Notes: generated from the letters alone by a model not told the origin. A DNA stretch of 64,000 bases from Bradyrhizobium nivariense (GCF_029846715.1 NZ_JARVWW010000032.1:1-64000), one strand, 5' to 3'. Shown: positions 45,915 to 55,181, numbered from the stretch's first letter. Made by a program: numbers and translations.

Positions 45915-46750
45915 GACGCGCCTTCCAGCCTGCGGCGCGGCTGGCCCTCGTAGTTGTAGCCGAACTGCTTGGGCATCGGGCCCTTGTTGCGATCCTTGCG
46001 CCCAGTTTGCTCCCAGGCGTGCGCCAGGATTCCGACCGCCCGCGACAAGCAGAAGACCCCCCGCGCGAGCGGAGAGGCGAAGCCCAGCTCGCCGTAAATG
46101 ACCGCGGTCGCGCCATCAATGTTCATCGGAATGAGTTTGCTCTTGCGTTGTTGCATCACGCGTTCGATCGCGCGAGCGGCCTTGGCATAATTGCCGCCGA
46201 CACTGCCCTCGTCGGCTGCGGCATCCACCAGCGCCAACAGCGGCGCCGCCCGCGGGTCGACTGGATGAAAGCGGTGGCCGAAGCCCGGCAGATATTTGCT
46301 GCGTGTTGCGGTGAAATGGTCTATTGCGGCGCCAGCGGCCTGCTCGATCTCGCGCCCTTCGCACCGTCGCAGCACATCTTCGTAGAGTTCGATAGCCTGC
46401 TCCCCTGCTCCGCCATGCACGTGATCGAGCGTATTGATCGCCGACGCCATGGCGCCGTTCAGGGGTAGGCCGCAGCTCACCGCCATCTGGGCAATTGCGA
46501 TGGAGGGCGCGTGCGGACCATGGTCAACCGACGCAACCAGCGCAGCTTGCAGCAAATGCTCCTGCGCGGCCGTCGGCAGATCGTCGCGCAACATCAGCCA
46601 AATCATGGCGGGAAAGGAAATCCGGCCTATCAACTGTTCGATTGGATAACCCCGATAGGCGATGCGCCCGGGCGCGATATCGCAGATGGAGGTTCGCCAC
46701 CAACGGGCGGCTTGCTGTCGCAACTCTTGTTCGCTCATTTCCGGCTCCAT
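45911..46750 (-). CDS. Citrate-synthase-fold lyase (citryl-CoA lyase-like)
   Basis: 279 residues from ATG 46750, much shorter than citrate synthase (about 430) and typical of citryl-CoA lyase-like proteins. Active-site residues are visible: His in TLDHVHGGAGEQ, His in YLPGFGHRFHPVDPRA and Asp in IPMNIDGATAVIYGELGF. It probably cleaves or forms an acyl-CoA thioester with oxaloacetate or a related 2-oxoacid. It is 43 bases downstream of the CaiB-type CoA transferase, which could generate its CoA substrate. The exact substrate cannot be told from sequence. Confidence 0.82.
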   Translation of the reverse strand: MEPEMSEQELRQQAARWWRTSICDIAPGRIAYRGYPIEQLIGRISFPAMIWLMLRDDLPTAAQEHLLQAALVASVDHGPHAPSIAIAQMAVSCGLPLNGAMASAINTLDHVHGGAGEQAIELYEDVLRRCEGREIEQAAGAAIDHFTATRSKYLPGFGHRFHPVDPRAAPLLALVDAAADEGSVGGNYAKAARAIERVMQQRKSKLIPMNIDGATAVIYGELGFASPLARGVFCLSRAVGILAHAWEQTGRKDRNKGPMPKQFGYNYEGQPRRRLEGAS

Positions 46751-46793
46751 CCATTCAACCTGCCGATCGCCAACCGCTACAAGCCGTTGGGCG

Positions 46794-48059
46794 TCATGAT
46801 GCCGTTCCGTTCGTGGCCACGCGAGCTGGCGGAAGCTCGGTCTCTCCCTGATGTGGCGTCCCGACGGCGCGACTCGACACCAGCCGCTCAACATCTGCAT
46901 GCGAATAGCCGAGCCGCTGCAGCCATTTCTCAGTGTCGGCGCCGAGTGCTGGAGCTGGTGAAGGCACCGGAAACTCCTCATTCAGCCGGAAGCCTGGCCG
47001 CGTGATTCGTAACGGCTGCGCACCAGCCTCTTCCGGCACCAACGTCTCGACGAACCGGCGATCGAGCAACTGTGGCTGCTGCAAAACTTGCGGGACCGTC
47101 AGCACGCAGCCTGCGGGAACACCAGCCAAATTCATTTGGGACTCCCATTCTTCAGCAGGCTTGCAGCTTAGTGCCTTGCTCAACTCCGCGTTCAGCGCTG
47201 CGCGATTGACCTTGCGCATCTCGCGCCCTGCGAAGCGTGGGTCCGTCTTCAGGTCCGGTCGGCCGATCAGGTCACATAGCGGTTCGTATTGCTTCTGCTC
47301 GTTGGCGGAAATATTCAGCGGGCCTGTTGCGGTGCGGAACGTGCCGGACGGAGCCGCCGTGAAGTTCTCGTTGCCCATAGGCTGCGGCTCGACGCCGGCG
47401 TTCAGGTGGTTGGAGACGACCCATCCCATCGCTGCAACTGTGGCTTCGAGCAGGGACACGTCGATGAAGCGACCTCGGCCGCTATGCCGCTGTTCGACCA
47501 GAGCCGCGGCGATGGCAAACGCAGCTGTCAGTCCCGCGATGGTGTCCGAGATCGGAAAGCCGGTGCGCAGCGGAGCCGAAGCTGTATCGCCGGTGACGCT
47601 CATGGCTCCGGAGAGACCCTGGACGATCTGGTCATAGGCCGGACGGGCGGACCACGGCCCGCTCTGCCCGAAACCGGAGATCGCGCAGTAAATAAGACGC
47701 GGATTCTGCTTGCTGAGCACATCAACGCCCAGGCCAAGCCGTTCCATCACTTTCGGCCGGAAGTTTTCGAGCACCACGTCGGCTTCCTTGACGAGCCGCA
47801 AGAACACCTCGCGGCCCCATTCCGACTTCAAGTCCAACGCCACGGATTGCTTGCCGGCGTTCACGGCGACAAACGAGAGGCCCTGTAGGCGCTCCGCCCT
47901 TTGCGGATCCGCACCGAGGCGCCGCGCGAGGTCGCCGCCGTTCGGATTTTCGACTTTGATTACCTCCGCGCCAAGGCGTGCGAAATGGTAACCGCAGAAC
48001 GGCCCGGCCAGCACGTTGGACAGATCGAGGACGCGGATGCCGGTTAGCGGCAGAGACAT
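46794..48059 (-). CDS. CaiB/BaiF family (class III) CoA-transferase
   Basis: 421 residues. MSLPLTGIRVLDLSNVLAGP, FARLGAEVIKVENP and AVNAGKQSVALDLKSEWGRE are family signatures, and the catalytic Asp is in SARPAYDQIVQGLSG. It transfers CoA between a donor and a carboxylic acid. It is flanked by an ABC importer (upstream) and the lyase (downstream), suggesting uptake, CoA activation and cleavage of an organic acid. Confidence 0.92.
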   Translation of the reverse strand: MSLPLTGIRVLDLSNVLAGPFCGYHFARLGAEVIKVENPNGGDLARRLGADPQRAERLQGLSFVAVNAGKQSVALDLKSEWGREVFLRLVKEADVVLENFRPKVMERLGLGVDVLSKQNPRLIYCAISGFGQSGPWSARPAYDQIVQGLSGAMSVTGDTASAPLRTGFPISDTIAGLTAAFAIAAALVEQRHSGRGRFIDVSLLEATVAAMGWVVSNHLNAGVEPQPMGNENFTAAPSGTFRTATGPLNISANEQKQYEPLCDLIGRPDLKTDPRFAGREMRKVNRAALNAELSKALSCKPAEEWESQMNLAGVPAGCVLTVPQVLQQPQLLDRRFVETLVPEEAGAQPLRITRPGFRLNEEFPVPSPAPALGADTEKWLQRLGYSHADVERLVSSRAVGTPHQGETELPPARVATNGTAS

Positions 48060-48109
48060 CTTAAGAAGCCTTAAGTGATCCGATCGCGAGGGGGCGGGTC
48101 TGTGTGCGA

Positions 48110-49132
48110 CTATTTCAGCTGCTGCGCGGCCTGTTCCGCGAAACGATTGGTGAAGGTCTTGCTCAGGTCGATCTTTGCGGCAGCTATTTTTGGATCAAAG
48201 TCGCTCAGAACAGCCAGTGGGACCTTGGCCGCCTCGATGTCCATCTGCCCGGTTGGCGAGAACAGCGCTTTCGACGCGTTCATGATTTCGATATTCACGT
48301 CACGATTGTCAGTCTTGTAACCAGGTGGTATCGCATCGACGAGTTGCTCCGTTGGCACGGAGTTGATCCAGCGGTGAGTCTTGAGCAAGGCGCAAACCAG
48401 GCGCTGAACCGTTTCCGGATTGTTGTCGATGAAGGACTGCTGCAGGTACAGACACGCGCTCGGATAGATTCCGCCGAAGGCCTGTTTTGAGCCTTCGACC
48501 GTGCGCGCGTCGAACAGCGGTATCGCGCCGTTCTTGCGCGCGAGAAGCGTTGCGATAGGGTCGAAGTAGACGAGCGCGTCGATGTTCTTGGCCTCAAGCG
48601 TCACCAAGCCCGGTGCGCCGCTGCCGACCGCGATGATATTCACATCGCGCGGGCCCAATCCTGATTTCTTGATGTAGTAACGCGCCATGGTGTCGGTCGA
48701 TGACCCCGGCGCCGTGATCCCGAGCTTAAGACCCTTCAGGTCGGCGCCGGTCTTGACCTTATCGGCTAGCTCAGTGCGGACACCGAGCAACACACCTGGA
48801 ATATCATTGAGCAGGAACACGCAGGAAATTTGCCTGCCCTGCGCCTGCATCTGGACGGTGTGATCGTAAAACCCGACGGTGCCGTCGACCGAGCCGCCGA
48901 CCAAGGCCTGCAACGCCTTTGAGCCACCGGCCTGGAAGTTCTGGACGGTCACGTCAAGGCCCTCGTCCTTGAAGGCGCCGAGCTTCACGCCAAGTTCGAG
49001 AGGCATATAGTTGAGGATCTGTGACCCCACGGCGATCTTCAACTTTGTTTTCTCGGGCTCGGCGGCATTCGCCGACATGACCGAGAAAGCGGCCAGCGCC
49101 ATGACCAGCATCAGTCGTGTGAAAACGTGCAT
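48110..49132 (-). CDS. ABC transporter substrate-binding protein (NMT1/TauA/SsuA type)
   Basis: 340 residues from ATG 49132 (GGAGG upstream) with a signal peptide (LMLVMALAAFSVMSANAAEP). Type-2 binding fold typical of nitrate/sulfonate/taurine-type importers: KIAVGSQILNYMPLELGVKL, then GGSVDGTVGFYDHTVQMQAQ and GITAPGSSTDTMARYYIKKS. Ligand unknown; a small organic acid is suggested by neighbours. The frame is open upstream but overlaps the permease. Confidence 0.92.
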   Translation of the reverse strand: MHVFTRLMLVMALAAFSVMSANAAEPEKTKLKIAVGSQILNYMPLELGVKLGAFKDEGLDVTVQNFQAGGSKALQALVGGSVDGTVGFYDHTVQMQAQGRQISCVFLLNDIPGVLLGVRTELADKVKTGADLKGLKLGITAPGSSTDTMARYYIKKSGLGPRDVNIIAVGSGAPGLVTLEAKNIDALVYFDPIATLLARKNGAIPLFDARTVEGSKQAFGGIYPSACLYLQQSFIDNNPETVQRLVCALLKTHRWINSVPTEQLVDAIPPGYKTDNRDVNIEIMNASKALFSPTGQMDIEAAKVPLAVLSDFDPKIAAAKIDLSKTFTNRFAEQAAQQLK

Positions 49133-49166
49133 GCGAACCTCCGTGACTGTCGGGACAGCGTTGGCA

Positions 49167-49940
49167 TCAGCCTTCGTGGGCAGGCGCTGGCCGCCAGACC
49201 AGGAGCCGCTTTTCCACGCGGTCGACGATAGCGTCGAGGACAACGACGAAGGCGGAGAGAACGATAATTCCTGCAAACACCCCCGCGGCATCGAGGACGC
49301 CCTCGGCCTGCGCAATCAAGTGCCCCAATCCCGCGGACGAGCCGAGATACTCCGCAACCACCGCCCCCATGACCGCCATGCCGACGGATACCCGCAGGCT
49401 GGACAGAATCCAGGTTGTGGCGGACGGCAGGTAGACGTGGCGCAGCAGAGAGGACTTCGATGCACGCAGCAAACGGGCATTGGCCAGCACGACCGGATTG
49501 ACCTCGCGGACGCCCTGGAACGTGTTGAAAAACGCGACGAACAGAACCAGCGTCACGCCGAGCGCTACCTTGGAGGTGAGCCCCAATCCGAACCAGATGA
49601 CAAAAATGGGTCCCAGCAAGATGCGCGGGATGGCATTGAACATCTTGATAAAGGGCTGAACGACCTCGGCCGCAAACGGGCTTAAGCCGAGCCAGATACC
49701 GAGCGCGGTGCCGATTCCGATACCGGCGAGGAACGACAGGACCGTTTCCAACAGCGTTATGCCAACATCGGTCCAAAAGTCCGCCGTCGACATCCACTCG
49801 CCTATTCTCGCGACAAGCGTCGATGGCGCCGGGAAGAAGAACGGATCGATCAGCCCGACTCTCACGCCCAATTCCCAGATCAGGACCAGGCCGAGGACGA
49901 TGGCGAACTGCGTGACAGCAATCTTACCTCGGCGTGGCAT
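49167..49940 (-). CDS. ABC transporter permease (SsuC/TauC type)
   Basis: 257 residues from ATG 49940 (GGAGAA upstream). About six membrane helices and the EAA loop VREVNPVVLANARLLRAS place it in the BPD_transp_1 family. The start overlaps the ATPase stop by 17 bases. It forms the inner-membrane channel with the adjacent ATPase and binding protein. Confidence 0.92.
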   Translation of the reverse strand: MPRRGKIAVTQFAIVLGLVLIWELGVRVGLIDPFFFPAPSTLVARIGEWMSTADFWTDVGITLLETVLSFLAGIGIGTALGIWLGLSPFAAEVVQPFIKMFNAIPRILLGPIFVIWFGLGLTSKVALGVTLVLFVAFFNTFQGVREVNPVVLANARLLRASKSSLLRHVYLPSATTWILSSLRVSVGMAVMGAVVAEYLGSSAGLGHLIAQAEGVLDAAGVFAGIIVLSAFVVVLDAIVDRVEKRLLVWRPAPAHEG

Positions 49941-50715
49941 AGCTTTTCTCCACTTCGGCACCGAGCAGCGACCAGATTTCACGATAAAGAGCGACGAATT
50001 CGTCGGTGGTCTGGAGCGCCGAGACATCGCGTGGACGGGGCAGCGTGATCCTGACATCGCCAACCATGCGGCTGGCGGGACCCGCGGACATCACAACAAC
50101 GCGGTCCGCCAGCGTGATCGCTTCGTCGAGATCATGCGTGATGAAGACGAGGGAGCGCCGGTCCGCCTGCCAGAGTTCGAGCAGGATGCGGTGCATGAGA
50201 CGACGTGTGTGAACATCCAACGCGGAGAAAGGCTCATCCATCAGGACGATCTTCGGCTCCATGATCAGGGTCTGGGCCATCGCGACACGCTTGCGTTGCC
50301 CGCCGGACAATTGATGCGGATAGCGCTCCTCGAACCCTTTCAGGCCGACTTTGGCGAGCCAGGGCCGGGCCTGCGCGCGCGCCTTCTCGATCGAACTGCC
50401 CCGAAACACGAGTCCAAGCCCGACATTGTCCTGCGCCGTCTTCCAGGGCAGCAGCCCTTCCTGTTGCAGCATGTAGCCGGACTGACCGTTCAGGCCGGTA
50501 AGCGATTTGCCGAAGATGCGAACGTCCCCCGCGGCGGGCTTCAGCAGTCCGGTCACGGTATTGAGAATAGTCGACTTTCCGCAGCCGGTCGGCCCCACCA
50601 CTGCAACGAATTCGGTCTCACCGACCTGGAGGTTCATACTTTTCACGGCGGTGAAGTCGCCGAAGCGAATCATCACGTCGCGCAAGTCGACGGCAAGTGC
50701 CGGCTGCCCCGCCAT
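49924..50715 (-). CDS. ABC transporter ATPase (SsuB/TauB type)
   Basis: 263 residues. Walker A GPTGCGKST near residue 41, Q-loop QQEGLLPW, signature LSGGQRKRVAMA, Walker B IVLMDEPFSALD and H-loop FITHDLDEA are all intact. First gene of the minus-strand catabolic operon, divergent from iclR, with two palindromes in the shared 160-base intergenic region. Confidence 0.95.
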   Translation of the reverse strand: MAGQPALAVDLRDVMIRFGDFTAVKSMNLQVGETEFVAVVGPTGCGKSTILNTVTGLLKPAAGDVRIFGKSLTGLNGQSGYMLQQEGLLPWKTAQDNVGLGLVFRGSSIEKARAQARPWLAKVGLKGFEERYPHQLSGGQRKRVAMAQTLIMEPKIVLMDEPFSALDVHTRRLMHRILLELWQADRRSLVFITHDLDEAITLADRVVVMSAGPASRMVGDVRITLPRPRDVSALQTTDEFVALYREIWSLLGAEVEKSYATPR

Positions 50716-50741
50716 TGTTTCGCTCCATAGAATTTATTCTG

Positions 50742-50754
50742 CTGTTCGAAACAG
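50742..50754. promoter_or_regulatory. Palindrome CTGTTCGAAACAG, probable IclR operator 1
   Basis: Perfect 5-bp arms (CTGTT/AACAG) around CGA, 27 bases upstream of the ABC ATPase start. It shares the TGTTC...ACA pattern with the second site. Confidence 0.6.
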
Positions 50755-50847
50755 ATAGCTGGCGATATCTCTGGAGTCAATTACATTCTGGCGCACAGAA
50801 ACGAAGATTCCCGTGTGGCGCTGGACTTTCCACCAATTCTGGCTATC

Positions 50848-50866
50848 TGTTCTGTACGGCAGAACA
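50848..50866. promoter_or_regulatory. Inverted repeat TGTTCTG-N5-CAGAACA, probable IclR operator 2
   Basis: Seven-base perfect arms 12-30 bases upstream of the iclR start codon. The position suggests autoregulation. Confidence 0.6.
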
Positions 50867-50877
50867 AGAGGTCATTA

Positions 50878-51567
50878 ATGGCAAAAACGGGCGTCGATGC
50901 AGTTGGGCGGGCCTTGGCGATCCTCAAAGCCTTCGCCCCCGAGCGCGCGGCCATGACGCTGACGGAGATTGCGGAGGCAACCGACCTCTACAAGAGCACA
51001 GTCCTTCGCCTTGCCGCATCGCTTGAGGCAGACGGCTTCCTGGTGCGGGGCGTCGACCGGCTATTTCGACCGGGACCGGAGCTATGGCGCCTAGGGGCGC
51101 TTTATCAGCGCGGGCTCGATCTCGGTGATCTGATCAGACCCTCGCTCCATCGTCTGGTCGAGGCAACTGGAGAGACCGCATCCTTCTACATCGCCGAGGG
51201 CGACGAGCGCATTTGCCTTTATCGGGTCAATTCTCCGCGTTCAGTTCGGCATCACCTCGAAGAAGGTCAGCGATTGCCCATCGATCGCGGCGCCGCCGGC
51301 CGTGTTCTTGCCGCCTACCGCGATTCTGCATCAGCTGATGGAAAGAAGATCAGAGATCGGGGTTTCTACGTTTCGATCGGCGAGCGCGATCCTGAGGTCG
51401 CGGCCGCAGCCGTGCCCGTGATCGACCTTCATGGCAAATTGCGCGGGGCGCTCTCCGTCTCCGCCATTCGGACCCGCTTTGATGCACATGCTCGAAAGGC
51501 TGCCATTGACGTTCTCAGGTCCGAGGCCAAAGCGCTGGTAGGTCTGCTGCCTGCAAGCGACCGCTGA
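50878..51567 (+). CDS. IclR-family transcriptional regulator
   Basis: 229 residues from ATG 50878 (AGAGGTCATTA upstream). N-terminal winged HTH: GRALAILKAFAPERAAMTLT, EIAEATDLYKSTVLRLAASL. C-terminal IclR ligand domain with GETASFYIAEGDERICLYRV and LPIDRGAAGRVLAAY. It probably controls the divergent ABC/CaiB/lyase operon in response to its substrate or CoA ester. Confidence 0.95.
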   Translation: MAKTGVDAVGRALAILKAFAPERAAMTLTEIAEATDLYKSTVLRLAASLEADGFLVRGVDRLFRPGPELWRLGALYQRGLDLGDLIRPSLHRLVEATGETASFYIAEGDERICLYRVNSPRSVRHHLEEGQRLPIDRGAAGRVLAAYRDSASADGKKIRDRGFYVSIGERDPEVAAAAVPVIDLHGKLRGALSVSAIRTRFDAHARKAAIDVLRSEAKALVGLLPASDR

Positions 51568-52082
51568 GCTACTATGGCAGGGTTCTGTTTATAATGCACC
51601 GCTCAGCGTGTGCTGCACGTAAACGCCCGTTCTCGATGATACCTGTTTGAAGACGGACAGCCGTTACAGAAGCAAGCCGTCGAGGATTGGCAGGAATTGC
51701 CGCCTATCGGGTGAAGGCAGAGCACATCAGAAAGTGCTTCGAGCAGGCGTTGAAGGAACGTCTCATCAAAGAGCGAAATGGCGAATTTTCCTGACGGAAT
51801 CTGGCAAGGAGCGGGCCAAAGAGGTGCTGCCCGAACGGCCCATTGGGGCTGAACGAACCTTGACGGGTAGGATCGAGAAAGCCGCGCCAATTGAGATCGC
51901 ACTTGCGAGCGCAAAAGACTATGCCGCCAAAGCCGGTGTCAATACCATTGTGGTGAGCGATCCCGAGAACTTGCTCGCCGTCGCCTGGGCCGTGATCGTG
52001 TCAGGGGCGCGCATTCTCGCTGCTGACGAACAGCCGTTTTGCCCGACAGTCGCTCGTGTCGAAATCCGCAAAGCGGTCCTCA
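51568..52082 (+). other. Region with an unrecognised protein-like frame
   Basis: A plus frame contains RIEKAAPIEIALASAKDYAA then KAGVNTIVVSDPENLLAVAW, which looks like real protein, preceded by poor sequence and without a ribosome site. Probably the tail of a degraded gene. Family unknown. Confidence 0.35.
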
Positions 52083-52678
52083 TCATGCGCCGGCCACCGG
52101 ATAGGCGACATCGATACAAGCGTCGGTACCACCGTCCCGCTTTATCACCGCTCCTCCACTCGCCGCCCACCGCACATTTGCCGCCACGAAGTCCGGGGCA
52201 ATTGATATTGCACTGAATTCCGTGACTGCGACTTCGGGATAAGGCGCATTGGGTCCCGTACCGTATGCTTCCAAAGTTAATACGCAATCGACCATGGCCA
52301 GAAGGTTCTCGGACGTCAGTTGCGTGGCAGGATAGCCATCAAATTCAGCTGTGCAGCTGAATAGCCCATTGTTTTGCGCCGTAAGCGTCATGCGACCGAT
52401 CACGACCGTGCCCGGAGCGACCTCTTCCCAGTGCGTCGTAAACATCAGATCGTTCTGGCCTCCGACCCAAAAGCTCGCGAGCCCCCACGCATTGGTGCTG
52501 CCGCGAGCCGGAGATGGTCCCCATTGGAGCACCGGCTGAACGATATGATCGCGGGCTGCATCCTGCAGTCCGCTGAATAAGTAAATCGTCTGACCATTCG
52601 CGACGGCTGGAGGTGCGGGCACCGTCCATCGCGCCACAAATGAGGCGATTGGCTGTGCAGACCGATTTGTCCAGCTAG
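52083..52678 (-). pseudogene. 3' part of an IS-interrupted secreted-type beta protein gene
   Basis: Residues WTNRSAQPIASFVARWTVPA and later DHIVQPVLQWGPSPARGSTN, FTTHWEEVAPGTVVIGRMTL and CVLTLEAYGTGP resemble a concanavalin/eqolisin-like beta-sandwich family of unknown function. The frame is continuous up to 52675, where the IS1182-type element begins, and resumes at 54966. After removal of both insertion sequences and one CTAG copy the joined frame reads APGGWQSWSSWTNRSAQP without a break. Confidence 0.8.
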
Positions 52679-54139
52679 GAGCGTGTCCCGGTAATGGACT
52701 TGGGATCAAGCGAAGCGAGTTGTGAAGCGGCTTTTTGGGGAGACAAGTTTCTCCTCAGCGTGCGGCTGCGAGTTTTGCGAGGTTGTGAGCGATGCAGATC
52801 ATGGCCCATTCGGCTTTGACCTTGTCGATGCTGCGCAGGAGGAACTGGCGGAAGCCTCTAGCCTGCTTGATCTGGCCGAAGACGGGCTCGACGATCTGTT
52901 TTCGCAATCGATACCGGCTTCGATGGCCTGCGCGCTTGAGCTTTGTGCTCATTCTGGCGACGAGCGTGCCGGATTTGAGCTTCCTGTTTGTCGTGGCCGC
53001 CTTGGTGCCGTGCTTTTGCCGTCCGGTGGCGACGTAGCCCTCGATCCGGCGTCGGATGAGCGTGCGAAGATTGGCTTGCGAGCAATAGCCCGCATCGGCC
53101 GATGCTTCATCCGGGTTCTTCCCGAGATTGGCTTTTATGGCATCGAGCAATGGCGCAAGCTGCGCCTGATCGCTCGGCGAGTTGGTCAGCGCATGCGCCA
53201 CGATGATCTGATGGGCGCCATCGACGGCGGCCTGTGCGTTGTAGCCCTGGATGAAGCCGTTTTTGGTCGGCATCACGCGGCTGTCGGGATCGGTGAAGTT
53301 GCGTTGCGCCTTGTCGCTCGGCTCTGCCGTGACGGGCTTGGACTTGCGTCCCGGCCGGCCCTTGCCGCCATCACCGGAGCCGTCATCGTCCGCCTTCGAG
53401 GCGGCTTTGGCTTTGGCTTCAGCTTCCAGCGCGGCCTTGGCGGTACGGATTTTCTCGAGCCGCTTCTCTTTATTGGCCATCCACTCAGGCATCTCGTCGC
53501 CACGCTTCGAGGCTCCGAACTGACGATCCTCAGCCTTGTCGGCCTGAGCCAGCCAGTGCTGGACCTCCGCCGCAAGCCTCGGCTCCGCCTCTTTCATCCG
53601 GCCATAGCTCATCGCCTTGTTGATCCCGGCATTGGCCTTGATCTTGGTGCCGTCGAGCGCCACATGGCCAAGCTTCACGAGCCCCGCTTCGCGGCACAGC
53701 GCAAGAACCTGCCGGAACAAGCCCGAGAGGGCCGCCAAATGCCGCTTGCGGAACTCGCTGATCGTGCGGAAGTCCGGATGCTGCATCCCCGTTATTGCCG
53801 CAAAATCCAGCCGCTCCTCGCAGCCCCGCCCGATCCTGCGCGACGAGTAAATCCCCTGGCTGTACGCATAAAGCAGCAGCGCCACCATCATGCCAGGATG
53901 ATAGGGCGGAAAGCCGCGCTCCTCATCATAGACATCCATGATCCGCGACAGGTCCAAGCCAGTGCGAACCGTGTCGCGAACAAAGTGGGCCACGTGCCCG
54001 GAAGGCACCAAATCCTGGATCGACGGCGGCAACAACCAAACCTGATCAACGTCCCAAGGTCGAAATGTCTTGCTCATCCGTCGTTTGAATCACGACGCGC
54101 CTTCCTCGTCGAGAAAAATCCGATTACTCAGACACGCTC
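52679..54139. mobile_element. IS1182-family insertion sequence
   Basis: Terminal inverted repeats GAGCGTGTC are readable at both ends (left 52679, right 54139), flanked by a 4-bp duplication CTAG (52675-52678; right copy 54140-54142 plus 54966 because a second IS later inserted there). One intact transposase gene fills it. Confidence 0.85.
52755..54077 (-). CDS. IS1182-family DDE transposase
   Basis: 440 residues, complete. N-terminal IS1182 domain (SKTFRPWDVDQVWLLPPSIQ; HVAHFVRDTV), DDE residues in ALDGTKIKANAG, SADAGYCSQANL and IVEPVFGQIKQARGFRQFLL. An alanine/lysine-rich insertion (AEAKAKAASKADDDG) is typical. It could still be active. Confidence 0.95.
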   Translation of the reverse strand: MSKTFRPWDVDQVWLLPPSIQDLVPSGHVAHFVRDTVRTGLDLSRIMDVYDEERGFPPYHPGMMVALLLYAYSQGIYSSRRIGRGCEERLDFAAITGMQHPDFRTISEFRKRHLAALSGLFRQVLALCREAGLVKLGHVALDGTKIKANAGINKAMSYGRMKEAEPRLAAEVQHWLAQADKAEDRQFGASKRGDEMPEWMANKEKRLEKIRTAKAALEAEAKAKAASKADDDGSGDGGKGRPGRKSKPVTAEPSDKAQRNFTDPDSRVMPTKNGFIQGYNAQAAVDGAHQIIVAHALTNSPSDQAQLAPLLDAIKANLGKNPDEASADAGYCSQANLRTLIRRRIEGYVATGRQKHGTKAATTNRKLKSGTLVARMSTKLKRAGHRSRYRLRKQIVEPVFGQIKQARGFRQFLLRSIDKVKAEWAMICIAHNLAKLAAAR

Positions 54140-54156
54140 CTAGGGTCTGTTGGGAT

Positions 54157-54687
54157 TCATCGGGAGTTTATCACGGCTGCGGCCAGATGGATCATGGCTG
54201 CGAAGCTTTGATCGGTCTTATCTGCGCGCAACGGGATACGTTTGAATTCCTTGAGCTTGCAGAAGAAGTTTTCGATTAGATGACGCCATTTGTACATCTC
54301 CTCGTCGATAGCGCGCGGTTGTGCGCGGCGCGGATGCTGGGAGATGACGACCTTGGCGCCGCGTTCGTCGAGATCGGCGATGATGGCGTTGCTGTCGAAC
54401 GCCTTGTCGGCGATCAGCGCATCGAAGGCCAACCCCTCAATGAGCGGCGGAACACCGACGGTGTCGAAGCGCTGTCCGGGCAGCAGCACGAAACGCACGA
54501 GATTGCCGAGCGCATCGGTGAGTGCCAGGATTTTTGTGCTCATGCCGCCTTTCGAACGGCCGATGGCCTGGCTTTGAGTCCCCCTTTTGCGCCCTGCCCG
54601 TGGCGGTGGACCTTGACGATGGTGGCGTCGACCATGGCGTACTCCATGTCCGGCTCTTCCGAGACCGCGTCGAACAGGCGCTTCCAC
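54157..54687 (-). CDS. IS5/IS427 transposase, OrfB
   Basis: The meaningful part begins near SKGGMSTKILALTDALGN and carries the remaining catalytic residues: Asp in LIADKAFDSNAI and Glu in KWRHLIENFFCKLKEFKRIP. It lacks an independent start in its own frame, consistent with production by frameshifting from OrfA. Confidence 0.9.
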   Translation of the reverse strand: MEAPVRRGLGRAGHGVRHGRRHHRQGPPPRAGRKRGTQSQAIGRSKGGMSTKILALTDALGNLVRFVLLPGQRFDTVGVPPLIEGLAFDALIADKAFDSNAIIADLDERGAKVVISQHPRRAQPRAIDEEMYKWRHLIENFFCKLKEFKRIPLRADKTDQSFAAMIHLAAAVINSR

Positions 54688-54908
54688 ACATCTGCCTTCA
54701 CCCAGTCGCGGAAGCGCGTGTACACGCTATTCCAATGCCCGAAAGCGCGCGGCAGATCACGCCATGGACTACCGGTCCGGGCAATCCACAACACCGCTTC
54801 AACGAACAGCCGGTTGTTCTTGCCACTGCGTCCGGGATCGCTCGGCTTGCCTAGACAAAGCGGTTCCATCTTCGCCCATTGGGCGTCATTCAAAACGAAT
54901 CGGTCCAT
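54540..54908 (-). CDS. IS5/IS427 transposase, OrfA
   Basis: 122 residues: DRFVLNDAQWAKMEPLCLGK, RSGKNNRLFVEAVLWIARTG and AFGHWNSVYTRFRDWVKADV are IS427-group features, with the first catalytic Asp in AMVDATIVKVHRHGQGAKGG. It overlaps OrfB by about 150 bases; programmed frameshifting in this overlap should produce the full transposase. Confidence 0.9.
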   Translation of the reverse strand: MDRFVLNDAQWAKMEPLCLGKPSDPGRSGKNNRLFVEAVLWIARTGSPWRDLPRAFGHWNSVYTRFRDWVKADVWKRLFDAVSEEPDMEYAMVDATIVKVHRHGQGAKGGLKARPSAVRKAA

Positions 54909-54965
54909 CCCGAGCTTGAATCACAGCCGAGCTCAAATGAGAATCCTGAATCCCAACAGACCCTA

Positions 54966-55159
54966 GACCACGACTGCCATCCTCCCGGCGCCACCGCCAC
55001 TTCGATCGCGGCCTCGTGGTCGATGGATGTCCACGCGTCGGTCCGAAATGTTCGTAACTCCGAACCCCGATCGGTCTGGCGTACATGCGTTCCGCCCCGG
55101 ACTTGCCGAACTTGCGACCCCCTCCGCGGCCCCTTTGAAGTAAAAAAGATCTCATTCAT
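54966..55159 (-). pseudogene. 5' part of the IS-interrupted gene
   Basis: From ATG 55159 (AGGGTA upstream) the frame reads MNEIFFTSKGPRRGSQVRQV and ends AAIEVAVAPGGWQSWS at the IS junction. It joins in frame with 52083-52678. Intact length would have been about 262 residues. It lies 22 bases downstream of the 55182-56033 gene, suggesting an operon. Confidence 0.8.
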
Positions 55160-55181
55160 TGACGTACCCTGCGCAATGACA

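Larger units (their letters stand above)
54143..54963. mobile_element. IS5-family (IS427 group) insertion sequence nested in the IS1182 target duplication
   Basis: Inverted repeats GGGTCTGTTGGGATTCA begin at 54143 and end at 54963. A TA duplication (54141-54142, 54964-54965) is typical of the IS427 group. It inserted inside the CTAG duplication left by the IS1182 element, so it is the younger insertion. Confidence 0.88.

Noticed and set aside
52722..54143. A 473-codon plus-strand frame
   Set aside because: Antisense to the intact IS1182-type transposase.
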